Assembly (NCBI GenBank): GCA_029718625.1
Contig: CM056378.1
Coordinates: 66,053,027-66,117,026, forward strand
From: Synaphobranchus kaupii
Lineage: Eukaryota > Chordata > Actinopteri > Anguilliformes > Synaphobranchidae
DNA length: 64,000 bases
Direction of reading: 5' to 3'
The notes below the pieces were generated by a model that ran no database searches, was not told the DNA's origin, and was given only the letters and a program-made list of their open reading frames with translations. The position numbers were made by a program, and so were the translations under genes. Positions within the stretch are counted from its first letter, which is position 1. Each line of letters begins with the position of its first letter. Positions 29,370 to 41,511 of this stretch are shown here, one piece after another.

Positions 29370-30548
29370 GTTATATGTACCATAAGGAGGCTGTGGTAGC
29401 ATCAGTGATGTTAAGTGTACCAGAGTGCTGCTGTGAGAGCATCACAGTGCTGTTATATGTACCAGAACATGGCTGTTATATCATCACAGTGATGTTGCAT
29501 GTACCAGAGTGCTACTGTGAGAGCATCACAGTGCTGTTATATGTACCAGAGTGCTGCTGTGATAGCATCACAGTGCTGTTATATGTACCAGAGTGCTACT
29601 GTGATAGCATCACAGTGATGTTATATGTACCAGAGTGCTGTTGTGATGGCATCACATTGTTGTTATATGTACCAGAGCGCGGCTCTGATAGCATTACAGT
29701 GCTGTTATATGTACCAGAGTGCTGCTGTGATAGCATCACAGTGCTGTTATATGTACCACAGTGCTGCTGTGAGAGCATCACAGTGCTGGTGTATGTACTA
29801 GAGTGCTGCTGTGATAGCATCACAGTGATGTTATATGTACCATAAGGCAGCTGTGGTAGAATGACAGTGATGTTATATGTACTAGAGTGTTGTTGTGATA
29901 GCATCACAACATTGTTGTATGTACCAGAGCGCGGCTCTGATAGCATTACAGTGCTGTTATATGTACCAGAGTGCTGCTGTGATAGCATCACAGTGCTGTT
30001 ATATGTACCAGAGTGCTGCTGTGAGAGCATCACAGTGCTGGTGTATGTACTAGAGTGCTGCTGTGATAGCATCACAGTGATGTTATATGTACCATAAGGC
30101 AGCTGTGGTAGAATGACAGTGATGTTATATGTACTAGAGTGTTGTTGTGATAGCATCACAGCATTGTTGTATGTACCAGAGCGTGGCTCTGATAGCATCA
30201 CAGAGCTGTTATATGTACCAGAGTGCTGCTGTGAGAGCATCACAATGCTGTTATATGTACCAGAACACGGCTGTTATATCATCACAGTAATGTCATGTCT
30301 ACCAGCATGCTGCTGTGAGTGCATCACAGTGCTGTTATATGTACCAGAGTGCTATTGTGATAGCACCACAGCGTTGTTGTATGTACCAGAGCACGGCTCT
30401 GATAGCATTACAGTGCTGTTATATGTACCAGAGTGCTGCTGTGATAGCATCACAGTGCTGTTATATGTACCACAGTGCTGCTGTGAGAGCATCCCAGTGC
30501 TGGTATATGTACTAGAGTGCTGCTGTGATAGCATCACAGTGATGTTAT

Positions 30549-32807
30549 ATGTACCATAAGGAGGCTGTGGTAGCATCAGTGATGTTAAGTGTACCAGAGT
30601 GCTGCTGTGAGAGCATCACAGTGCTGTTATATGTACCAGAACATGGCTGTTATATCATCACAGTGATGTTGCATGTACCAGAGTGCTACTGTGAGAGCAT
30701 CACAGTGCTGTTATATGTACCAGAGTGCTGCTGTGATAGCATCACAGTGCTGTTATATGTACCAGAGTGCTACTGTGATAGCATCACAGTGATGTTATAT
30801 GTACCAGAGTGCTGTTGTGATGGCATCACATTGTTGTTATATGTACCAGAGCGCGGCTCTGATAGCATTACAGTGCTGTTATATGTACCAGAGTGCTGCT
30901 GTGATAGCATCACAGTGCTGTTATATGTACCACAGTGCTGCTGTGAGAGCATCACAGTGCTGGTGTATGTACTAGAGTGCTGCTGTGATAGCATCACAGT
31001 GATGTTATATGTACCATAAGGCAGCTGTGGTAGAATGACAGTGATGTTATATGTACTAGAGTGTTGTTGTGATAGCATCACAACATTGTTGTATGTACCA
31101 GAGCGTGGCTCTGATAGCATCACAGAGCTGTTATATGTACCAGAGTGCTGTTGTGATAGCATCACAGCGTTGTTGTATGTACCAGAGTGCGGCTCTGATA
31201 GCATCACAGTGATGTTATATGTACCAGAGTGCTGTTGTGATAGCATCACAGCGTTGTTGTATGTACCAGAGCACGGCTCTGATAGCATTACAGTGCTGTT
31301 ATATGTACCAGAATGCTGCTGTGATAGCATCACAGTGCTGTTATATGTACTAGAGTGCTGCTGTGATAGCATCACAGTGATGTTATATGTACCATAAGGC
31401 GGCTGTGGTAGCATGACAGTGATGTTATGTGTACCAGACTGCTGCTGTTATAGCATCACAGTGCTGTTATATGTACCACAGTGCTGCTGTGAGAGCATCA
31501 CAGTGCTAGTATATGTACTAGAGTGCAGCTGTGATAGCATCACAGTGATGTTATATGTACCATAAGGCAGCTGTGGTAGAATCACAGTGATGTTATGTGT
31601 ACAAGAGTGCTGCTGTGAGAGCATCACAATGCTGTTATATGTACCAGAACACGGCTGTTATATCATCACAGTGATGTCATGTGTACCAGCGTGCTGCTGT
31701 GAGTGCATCACAGTGCTGTTATATGCACCAGAGTGCTGCTGTGATAGCATCACAGTGATGTTATATGTACCAGAGTGCTATTGTGATAGCATCACAGCGT
31801 TGTTGTATGTAACAGACCACGGCTCTGATAGCATTACAGTGCTGTTATATGTACCAGAGTGCTGCTGTGATAGCATCACAGTGCTGTTATATGTACCACA
31901 GTGCTGCTGTGAGAGCATCCCAGTGCTGGTCTATGTAATAGAGTGCTGCTGTGATAGCATCACAGTGATGTTATATGTACCATAAGGCGGCTATGGTAGC
32001 ATCAGTGATGTTAAGTGTACCAGAGTGCTGCTGTGAGAGCATCACAGTGCTGTTATATGTACCAGAAAATGGCTGTTATATCATCACAGTGATGTTGCAT
32101 GTACCAGAGTGCTGCTGTGAGAGCATCACAGTGCTGTTATATGTACCAGAGTGCTGCTGTGATAGCATCACAGCGTTGTTGTATGTACCAGAGCCCGGCT
32201 CTGATAGCATTACAGTGCTGTTATATGTACCAGAGTGCTGCTGTGATAGCATCACAGTGCTGTTATATGTACCACAGTGCTGCTGTGAGAGCATCACAGT
32301 GCTGGTGTATGTACTAGAGTGCTGCTGTGATAGCATCACAGTGATGTTATATGTACCATAAGGCAGCTGTGGTAGAATGACAGTGATGTTATGTGTACCA
32401 GAGTGTTGTTGTGATAGCATCACAGCATTGTTGTATGTACCAGAGCGTGGCTCTGATAGCATCACAGAGCTGTTATATGTACCAGAGTGCTGTTGTGATA
32501 GCATCACAGTGCTGTTATATGTACCAGAACACGGCTGTCATATCATCACAGTGATGTTATGTGTACCAGAGTGCTGCTGTGAGTGCATCACAGTGCTGTT
32601 ATATGTACCAGAGTGCTGCTGTGATAGCATCACAGCCTTGTTGTATGTACAAGAGCACGGCTCTGATAGCATTACAGTGCTGTTATATGTACCAGAGTGC
32701 TGCTGTGATAGCATCACAGTGCTGTTATATGTACTAGAGTGCTGCTGTGATAGCATCATAGTGATGTTATATGTACCATAAGGCGGCTGTGGTAGCATGA
32801 CAGTGAT
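30549..32807. repeat. Second copy of the ~25.4-kb macro-duplication (matches 5,176-7,434)
   Basis: The order of variants from 30,549 follows that from 5,176 at a constant offset of 25,373 bp. This equals 605 x 42 minus 37, which is eighteen 40-bp monomers plus the single-base deletion near 20,600. The match continues across the LINE insertion until about 7,520 in the first copy, which has two extra monomers there. Earlier sequence (3,876 against 29,375) matches at 25,499 bp, so three further monomers were lost or gained between. Confidence 0.82.
32804..32807. repeat. Target-site duplication (TGAT), tail side
   Basis: TGAT of the interrupted monomer GACAGTGAT. The second copy is at 34,255-34,258 followed by GTTATGTG, so the uninterrupted monomer is recovered exactly. 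Because it is short, microhomology cannot be excluded. Confidence 0.7.
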
Positions 32808-32823
32808 CAATCAATCAATCAAT
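32808..32823. repeat. (CAAT)4 microsatellite: LINE 3' tail
   Basis: Four CAAT units on the plus strand are ATTG units at the 3' end of the minus-strand LINE. Such short tandem tails replace poly(A) in several L2/CR1-group families. Confidence 0.85.
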
Positions 32824-33560
32824 ATTTATTTATATAGCGCATTTCACAACAAGTTGTCACAATGCACTTCACAGCAAAACAGCAAAACCCAGCCTAAACT
32901 CCCCACAAGAGCAAGCCAAAGGCAACAGTGGCAAGGAAAAACTCCCTGGTGTAACTAGGAAGAAACCTTGGAAGGAACCAGACTCAATGGGGGAACCCAT
33001 CCTCCTCTGGTCGGCTCAGGGTCTAGGGCTTAAGGACCAACATGGTCAAAACAGCCAATGTCCATGATAATACAATTTGCAGCAGCTAGATGACAGTCCA
33101 GATGTGGCGGCAGTGACGGTGGGGAACCGGGCGCCGATGGCGGCGGGAGCAGCTGGCAGCGGTGGTAAGGAGGGAGGGGCAAGCGGCAACGGACAGGAAG
33201 CCGGACAGCAGCTCTCGAGATGCGGGGCATAAGCCCCGCCGGCAGAATGTGAAAAAAAGAGAGAGAGAAAACAGTTAGGGGAAGTGTAATAGAGCAGCAG
33301 GAGCACCAACTGGAGGGGTGGGGGGTGGGGAAGGGGTGGGAGGGTTGGACAGGTGCCCCCGCCAGGAGTAATCTATGGCTGCATAGCTATGAAGACAGAG
33401 TTTGAGGAACCATGCAGTCATGAGAGGGAAAACAGTCCTACCCACCTATCAAGAGCCAGCCCAGGAAGATGGGGTCACAGCTGTTGACAGGTGACAGTAA
33501 GGAAAGGATGCCACCCCACATTACTCTATGGCTAAATGCTTCTCTGGTCCTGTCTCCAGA

Positions 33561-34253
33561 CTATAGCTCATTATAAGCCTGATCATAGAGGTGCGTTTTT
33601 AATCTAGACTTAAATATTGAGACAGTGTCTGATTCCCTTATAAGTTTTGGTAGGGTGTTCCACAGTAGTGGCGCTCTGTAAGAGAAAGCTCTACCACCCG
33701 TCAAGTTTTTAGATATTCTTGGGACTACTAGGTAGCCTGCGTCTTGGGAACGGAGTGATCTTTTTGGCTTATATGGTAAGAGCAGGTTACATATATACAC
33801 TGGCGCAAGTCCATTTAAGGCTTTAAAGGTCAGAAGCAAAATCTTAAAGTCTATCCTAAACTTAATTGGTAGCCAATGAAGCGATGCTAGTACTGGGGTA
33901 ATATGCTCATATTTCTTAGTTCTAGTTAAAATGCGAGCGGCTGCATTCTGTACAAGCTGGAGATTATTTAGCGAGGACTTAGGGCAGCCAGATAGCAGGG
34001 CATTACAGTAATCTAGCCTAGACGTAACAAAAGCATGGATCAGTTTCTCTGCGTCCCCTATTGATAGGAAGTGCCTTATTTTAGCTATGTTTCTTAACTG
34101 AAAGAAAGCTACTCTAGATATGTTTTTTATGTGCGCGCTAAAGGTTAGATCTGGGTCTATAGTAACACCTAGGTCTTTCACAGCTGAGTTTGGAACAATT
34201 AAACAACCATCGAAATTTAAAGTAGATGTACCCAGTTTCTCCCTTTGTTTTTT
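33561..34253 (-). pseudogene. LINE ORF2, C-terminal part only (after the RT palm)
   Basis: The frame of about 230 codons has no internal stop. It begins abruptly at the truncation with a lysine-rich stretch, then KLGTSTLNFDGCLIVPNSAV and VKDLGVTIDPDLTFSAHIK. Next come RLDYCNALLSG, LQLVQNAAARILTR, ITPVLASLHWLPIKFRIDFK and FKALNGLAPVYI, ending ...SRLKTHLYDQAYNEL. This is the thumb/C-terminal region of LINE polyproteins common in teleosts. The endonuclease and the catalytic reverse-transcriptase motifs are absent because of the 5' truncation, so it cannot act on its own. No ATG start belongs to it; a GTG at 34,181 is only an internal valine. The lack of stops suggests a fairly young insertion. 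Confidence 0.88.
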
Positions 34254-34254
34254 T

Positions 34255-34258
34255 TGAT
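34255..34258. repeat. Target-site duplication (TGAT), truncated side
   Basis: Second copy of the TGAT next to the 5'-truncated end of the LINE. Its T overlaps the end of a T run, so the boundary could shift by a base or more. Confidence 0.65.
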
Positions 34259-37200
34259 GTTATGTGTACCAGACTGCTGCTGTTATAGCATCACAGTGCT
34301 GTTATATGTACCACAGTGCTGCTGTGAGAGCATCACAGTGCTGGTATATGTACTAGAGTGCTGCTGTGATAGCATCCCAGTGATGTTATATGTACCAGAA
34401 CACGGCTGTTATATCATCACAGTAATGTCATGTGTACCAGCGTGCTGCTGTGAGTGCATCACAGTGCTGTTATATGTACCAGAGTGCTACTGTGATAGCA
34501 TCACAGTGATGTTATATGTACCAGAGTGCTATTGTGATAGCATCACAGCGTTGTTGTATGTACCAGAGCACGGCTCTGATAGCATTACAGTGCTGTTATA
34601 TGTACCAGAGTGTTGCTGTGATAGCATCACAGTGCTGTTATATGTACCACAGTGCTGCTGTGAGAGCATCCCAGTGCTGGTATATGTACTAGAGTGCTGC
34701 TGTGATAGCATCACAGTGATGTTATATGTACCATAAGGAGGCTGTGGTAGCATCAGTGATGTTAAGTGTACCAGAGTGCTGCTGTGAGAGCATCACAGTG
34801 CTGTTATATGTACCAGAACATGGCTGTTATATCATCACAGTGATGTTGCATGTACCAGAGAGCTGCTGTGAGAGCATCACAGTGCTGTTATATGTACCAG
34901 AGTGCTGCTGTGATAGCATCACAGTGCTGTTATATGTACCAGAGTGCTACTGTGATAGCATCACAGTGATGTTATATGTACCAGAGTGCTGTTGTGATAG
35001 CATCACAGTGTTGTTATATGTACCAGAGCGCGGCTCTGATAGCATTACAGTGCTGTTATATGTACCAGAGTGCTGCTGTGATAGCATCACAGTGCTGTTA
35101 TATGTACCACAGTGCTGCTGTGAGAGCATCCCAGTGCTGGTATATGTACTAGAGTGCTGCTGTGATAGCATCACAGTGATGTTATATGTACCATAAGGAG
35201 GCTGTGGTAGCATCAGTGATGTTAAGTGTACCAGAGTGCTGCTGTGAGAGCATCACAGTGCTGTTATATGTACCAGAACATGGCTGTTATATCATCACAG
35301 TGATGTTGCATGTACCAGAGTGCTACTGTGAGAGCATCACAGTGCTGTTATATGTACCAGAGTGCTGCTGTGATAGCATCACAGTGCTGTTATATGTACC
35401 AGAGTGCTACTGTGATAGCATCACAGTGATGTTATATGTACCAGAGTGCTGTTGTGATGGCATCACATTGTTGTTATATGTACCAGAGCGCGGCTCTGAT
35501 AGCATTACAGTGCTGTTATATGTACCAGAGTGCTGCTGTGATAGCATCACAGTGCTGTTATATGTACCACAGTGCTGCTGTGAGAGCATCACAGTGCTGG
35601 TGTATGTACTAGAGTGCTGCTGTGATAGCATCACAGTGATGTTATATGTACCATAAGGCAGCTGTGGTAGAATGACAGTGATGCTATATGTACTAGAGTG
35701 TTGTTGTGATAGCATCACAACATTGTTGTATGTACCAGAGCGTGGCTCTGATAGCATCACAGAGCTGTTATATGTACCAGAGTGCTGTTGTGATAGCATC
35801 ACAGCGTTGTTGTATGTACCAGAGTGCGGCTCTGATAGCATCACAGTGATGTTATATGTACCAGAGTGCTGTTGTGATAGCATCACAGCGTTGTTGTATG
35901 TACCAGAGCACGGCTCTGATAGCATTACAGTGCTGTTATATGTACCAGAATGCTGCTGTGATAGCATCACAGTGCTGTTATATGTACTAGAGTGCTGCTG
36001 TGATAGCATCACAGTGATGTTATATGTACCATAAGGCGGCTGTGGTAGCATGACAGTGATGTTATGTGTACCAGACTGCTGCTGTTATAGCATCACAGTG
36101 CTGTTATATGTACCACAGTGCTGCTGTGAGAGCATCACAGTGCTAGTATATGTACTAGAGTGCAGCTGTGATAGCATCACAGTGATGTTATATGTACCAT
36201 AAGGCAGCTGTGGTAGAATCACAGTGATGTTATGTGTACAAGAGTGCTGCTGTGAGAGCATCACAATGCTGTTATATGTACCAGAACACGGCTGTTATAT
36301 CATCACAGTGATGTCATGTGTACCAGCGTGCTGCTGTGAGTGCATCACAGTGCTGTTATATGCACCAGAGTGCTGCTGTGATAGCATCACAGTGATGTTA
36401 TATGTACCAGAGTGCTATTGTGATAGCATCACAGCGTTGTTGTATGTAACAGACCACGGCTCTGATAGCATTACAGTGCTGTTATATGTACCAGAGTGCT
36501 GCTGTGATAGCATCACAGTGCTGTTATATGTACCACAGTGCTGCTGTGAGAGCATCCCAGTGCTGGTCTATGTAATAAAGTGCTGCTGTGATAGCATCAC
36601 AGTGATGTTATATGTACCATAAGGCGGCTGTGGTAGCATCAGTGATGTTAAGTGTACCAGAGTGCTGCTGTGAGAGCATCTCAGTGCTGTTATATGTACC
36701 AGAAAATGGCTGTTATATCATCACAGTGATGTTGCATGTACCAGAGTGCTGCTGTGAGAGCATCACAGTGCTGTTATATGTACCAGAGTGCTGCTGTGAT
36801 AGCATCACAGCGTTGTTGTATGTACCAGAGCCCGGCTCTGATAGCATTACAGTGCTGTTATATGTACCAGAGTGCTGCTGTGATAGCATCACAGTGCTGT
36901 TATATGTACCACAGTGCTGCTGTGAGAGCATCACAGTGCTGGTGTATGTACTAGAGTGCTGCTGTGATAGCATCACAGTGATGTTATATGTACCATAAGG
37001 CAGCTGTGGTAGAATGACAGTGATGTTATGTGTACCAGAGTGTTGTTGTGATAGCATCACAGCATTGTTGTATGTACCAGAGCGTGGCTCTGATAGCATC
37101 ACAGAGCTGTTATATGTACCAGAGTGCTGTTGTGATAGCATCACAGTGCTGTTATATGTACCAGAACACGGCTGTCATATCATCACAGTGATGTTATGTG

Positions 37201-40200
37201 TACCAGAGTGCTGCTGTGAGTGCATCACAGTGCTGTTATATGTACCAGAGTGCTGCTGTGATAGCATCACAGCCTTGTTGTATGTACAAGAGCACGGCTC
37301 TGATAGCATTACAGTGCTGTTATATGTACCAGAGTGCTGCTGTGATAGCATCACAGTGCTGTTATATGTACTAGAGTGCTGCTGTGATAGCATCATAGTG
37401 ATGTTATATGTACCATAAGGCGGCTGTGGTAGCATGACAGTGATGTTATGTGTACCAGACTGCTGCTGTTATAGCATCACAGAGCTGTTATATGTACCAC
37501 AGTGCTGCTGTGAGAGCATCACAGTGCTGGTATATGTACTAGAGTGCTGCTGTGATAGCATCCCAGTGATGTTATATGTACCAGAACACGGCTGTTATAT
37601 CATCACAGTAATGTCATGTGTACCAGCGTGCTGCTGTGAGTGCATCACAGTGCTGTTATATGTACCAGAGTGCTACTGTGATAGCATCACAGTGATGTTA
37701 TATGTACCAGAGTGCTATTGTGATAGCATCACAGCGTTGTTGTATGTACCAGAGCACGGCTCTGATAGCATTACAGTGCTGTTATATGTACCAGAGTGTT
37801 GCTGTGATAGCATCACAGTGCTGTTATATGTACCACAGTGCTGCTGTGAGAGCATCCCAGTGCTGGTATATGTACTAGAGTGCTGCTGTGATAGCATCAC
37901 AGTGATGTTATATGTACCATAAGGAGGCTGTGGTAGCATCAGTGATGTTAAGTGTACCAGAGTGCTGCTGTGAGAGCATCACAGTGCTGTTATATGTACC
38001 AGAACATGGCTGTTATATCATCACAGTGATGTTGCATGTACCAGAGAGCTGCTATGAGAGCATCACAGTGCTGTTATATGTACCAGAGTGCTGCTGTGAT
38101 AGCATCACAGTGCTGTTATATGTACCAGAGTGCTACTGTGATAGCATCACAGTGATGTTATATGTACCAGAGTGCTGTTGTGATAGCATCACAGTGTTGT
38201 TATATGTACCAGAGCGCGGCTCTGATAGCATTACAGTGCTGTTATATGTACCAGAGTGCTGCTGTGATAGCATCACAGTGCTGTTTTATGTACCACAGTG
38301 CTGCTGTGAGAGCATCACAGTGCTGGTGTATGTACTAGAGTGCTGCTGTGATAGCATCACAGTGATGTTATATGTACCATAAGGCAGCTGTGGTAGAATG
38401 ACAGTGATGTTATGTGTACCAGAGTGTTGTTGTGATAGCATCACAGCATTGTTGTATGTACCAGAGCGTGGCTCTGATAGCATCACAGAGCTGTTATATG
38501 TACCAGAGTGCTGTTGTGATAGCATCACAGCGTTGTTGTATGTACCAGAGTGCGGCTCTGATAGCATCACAGTGATGTTATATGTACCAGAGTGCTGTTG
38601 TGATAGCATCACAGCGTTGTTGTATGTACCAGAACGTGGCTGATAGCATCACAGCGTTGTTGTATGTACCAGAGCGCGGCTCTGACAGCATCACAGTGCT
38701 GTTATATGTACCAGAACACGACTGTCATATCATCACAGTGATGTTATGTGTACCAGAGTGCTGCTGTGAGTGCATCACAGTGCTGTTATATGTACCAGAG
38801 TGCTGCTGTGATAGCATCACAGTGATGTTATATGTACCAGAGTGCTATTGTGATAGCATCACAGCCTTGTTGTATGTACCAGAGCACGGCTCTGATAGCA
38901 TTACAGGGCTGTTATATGTACCAGAGTGCTGCTGTAATAGCATCACAGTGCTGTTATATGTACTAGAGTGCTGCTGTGATCGCATCACAGTGATGTTATA
39001 TGTACCATAAGGCGGCTGTGGTAGCATGACAGTGATGTTATGTGTACCAGACTGCTGCTGTTATAGCATCACAGTGCTGTTATATGTACCACAGTGCTGC
39101 TGTGAGAGCATCACAGTGCTGGTATATGTACTAGAGTGCTGCTGTGGTAGCATCACAGTGATGTTATATGTACCATAAGGCAGCTGTGGTAGAATCACAG
39201 TGATGTTATGTGTACAAGAGTGCTGCTGTGAGAGCATCACAATGCTGTTATATGTACCAGAACACGGCTGTTATATCATCACAGTGATGTCATGTGTACC
39301 AGCGTGCTGCTGTGAGTGCATCACAGTGCTGTTATATGTACCAGAGTGCTGCTGTGATAGCATCACAGTGATGTTATATGTACCAGAGTGCTATTGTGAT
39401 AGCATCACAGCGTTGTTGTATGTACCAGAGCACGGCTCTGATAGCATTACAGTGCTGTTATATGTACCAGAGTGCTGCTGTGATAGCATCACAGTGCTGT
39501 TATATGTACCACAGTGCTGCTGTGAGAGCATCCCAGTGCTGGTATATGTACTAGAGTGCTGCTGTGATAGCATCACAGTGATGTTATATGTACAATAAGG
39601 CGGCTGTGGTAGCATCAGTGATGTTAAGTGTACCAGAGTGCTGCTGTGAGAGCATCACAGTGCTGTTATATGTACCAGAGTGCTGCTGTGATAGCATCAC
39701 AGTGATGTTATATGTACCAGAGTGCTATTGTGATAGCACCACAGCGTTGTTGTATGTACCAGAGCACGGCTCTGATAGCATTACAGTGCTGTTATATGTA
39801 CCAGAGTGCTGCTGTGATAGCATCACAGTGCTGTTATATGTACCACAGTGCTGCTGTGAGAGCATCCCAGTGCTGGTATATGTACTAGAGTGCTGCTGTG
39901 ATAGCATCACAGTGATGTTATATGTACCATAAGGCGGCTGTGGTAGCATCAGTGATGTCATGTGTACCAGCGTGCTGCTGTGAGTGCATCACAGTGCTGT
40001 TATATGTACCAGAGTGCTGCTGTGATAGCATCACAGTGATGTTATATGTACCAGAGTGCTATTGTGATAGCACCACAGCGTTGTTGTATGTACCAGAGCA
40101 CGGCTCTGATAGCATTACAGTGCTGTTATATGTACCAGAGTGCTGCTGTGATAGCATCACAGTGCTGTTATATGTACCACAGTGCTGCTGTGATAGCATC

Positions 40201-40213
40201 ACAGTGATGTTAT

Positions 40214-41511
40214 ATGTACCATAAGGAGGCTGTGGTAGCATCAGTGATGTTAAGTGTACCAGAGTGCTGCTGTGAGAGCATCACAGTGCTGTTATATGTA
40301 CCAGAACATGGCTGTTATATCATCACAGTGATGTTGCATGTACCAGAGTGCTGCTGTGAGAGCATCACAGTGCTGTTATATGTACCAGAGTGCTGCTGTG
40401 ATAGCATCACAGTGCTGTTATATGTACCAGAGTGCTACTGTGATAGCATCACAGCCTTGTTGTATTTACCAGAGCACGGCTCTGATAGCATTACAGGGCT
40501 GTTATATGTACCAGAGTGCTGCTGTAATAGCATCACAGTGCTGTTATATGTACTAGAGTGCTGCTGTGATAGCATCACAGTGATGTTATATGTACCAGAA
40601 CACGGCTGTTATATCATCACAGTGATGTCATGTGTACCAGCGTGCTGTTGTGAGTGCATCACAGTGCTGTTATATGTACCAGACTGCTGCTGTGATAGCA
40701 TCACAGTGATGTTATATGTACCAGAGCACGGCTCTGATAGCATTACAGTGCTGTTATATGTACCAGAGTGCTGCTGTGATAGCATCACAGTGCTGTTATA
40801 TGTACCACAGTGCTGCTGTGATAGCATCACAGTGATGTTATATGTACCATAAGGAGGCTGTGGTAGCATCAGTGATGTTAAGTGTACCAGAGTGCTGCTG
40901 TGAGAGCATCACAGTGCTGTTATATGTACCAGAACATGGCTGTTATATCATCACAGTGATGTTGCATGTACCAGAGTGCTGCTGTGAGAGCATCACAGTG
41001 CTGTTATATGTACCAGAGTGCTGCTGTGATAGCATCACAGTGCTGTTATATGTACCAGAGTGCTACTGTGATAGCATCACAGCCTTGTTGTATTTACCAG
41101 AGCACGGCTCTGATAGCATTACAGGGCTGTTATATGTACCAGAGTGCTGCTGTAATAGCATCACAGTGCTGTTATATGTACTAGAGTGCTGCTGTGATAG
41201 CATCACAGTGATGTTATATGTACCAGAACACGGCTGTTATATCATCACAGTGATGTCATGTGTACCAGCGTGCTGTTGTGAGTGCATCACAGTGCTGTTA
41301 TATGTACCAGACTGCTGCTGTGATAGCATCACAGTGATGTTATATGTACCAGAGTGCTATTGTGATAGTACCACAGCGTTGTTGTATGTACCAGAGCACG
41401 GCTCTGATAGCATTACAGTGCTGTTATATGTACCAGAGTGCTGCTGTGATAGCATCACAGTGCTGTTATATGTACCACAGTGCTGCTGTGATAGCATCAC
41501 AGTGATGTTAT
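40214..41511. repeat. Tandem pair of 628-bp and 670-bp blocks
   Basis: Blocks beginning at 40,214 and 40,842 carry the same unusual monomers: TTGTATTTACCAG (near 40,460 and 41,088), ACAGGGCTGTTATATG (near 40,495 and 41,123) and CCAGACTGCTGCTGTGATAG. The first block is 15 x 42 minus 2 bp. The second is 16 x 42 minus 2 bp and has one extra monomer (GAGTGCTATTGTGATAGTAC near 41,352). Confidence 0.88.

Larger units (their letters stand above)
1..32807. repeat. 42-bp satellite array, left part (about 780 monomers)
   Basis: Head-to-tail tandem array with no other sequence in it; it starts before the window. The commonest monomer reads GTACCAGAGTGCTGCTGTGA, then TAGCATCACAGTGCTGTTAT and AT, 42 bp in all. 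Frequent variants have GCGCGGCTCTGATAGCATTA, GAACATGGCTGTTATATCAT, or a stop-bearing CCATAAGGCGGCTGTGGTAG start. A 40-bp variant lacks one CA (AGCATCAGTGATGTTAAGT). Because 42 is divisible by 3 and the consensus lacks stops in three frames, long frames encoding 14-residue repeats appear on both strands. They end only where a TAA monomer or a 40-bp monomer occurs. I read these as by-products, not genes: there is no non-repeat N- or C-terminus, frames on opposite strands are equally open, and stops recur in every higher-order block. The order of variants repeats at several scales, which shows recent amplification by unequal exchange or a similar process. Confidence 0.97.
32808..34254 (-). mobile_element. 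5'-truncated L2-like LINE inserted in the satellite
   Basis: This 1,447-bp non-satellite block is flanked by TGAT at 32,804-32,807 and 34,255-34,258. Read on the minus strand it has the end of a reverse-transcriptase ORF (to 33,561), then about 750 bp of 3' UTR, then GCGCTATATAAATAAATATT and a tail of four ATTG repeats. The ORF is cut at its 5' side next to a run of T (plus strand) at 34,248-34,255, so the copy is 5'-truncated, as is usual for LINEs. The satellite resumes in register. Offsets to homologous satellite blocks change from 9,142 to 10,593 bp across it, a gain of 1,451 bp (insert plus 4-bp duplication). The L2/jockey-group label rests on ORF resemblance from memory of fish elements; the exact family is not assigned. 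Confidence 0.9.

Noticed and set aside
1..32807. CRISPR array (regular repeats of ~42 bp)
   Set aside because: There are no unique spacers: variable and constant parts both belong to the repeat, monomers abut directly, and the context is a eukaryotic transposon landscape.
33030..33309. Pro/Leu-rich small proteins on the minus strand inside the LINE
   Set aside because: They lie in the GC-rich 3' UTR of the element, lack motifs and overlap in two frames.
34245..34736. A gene starting MFFLMLC after the LINE
   Set aside because: It is only the satellite frame extended into the T-rich truncated end of the LINE.
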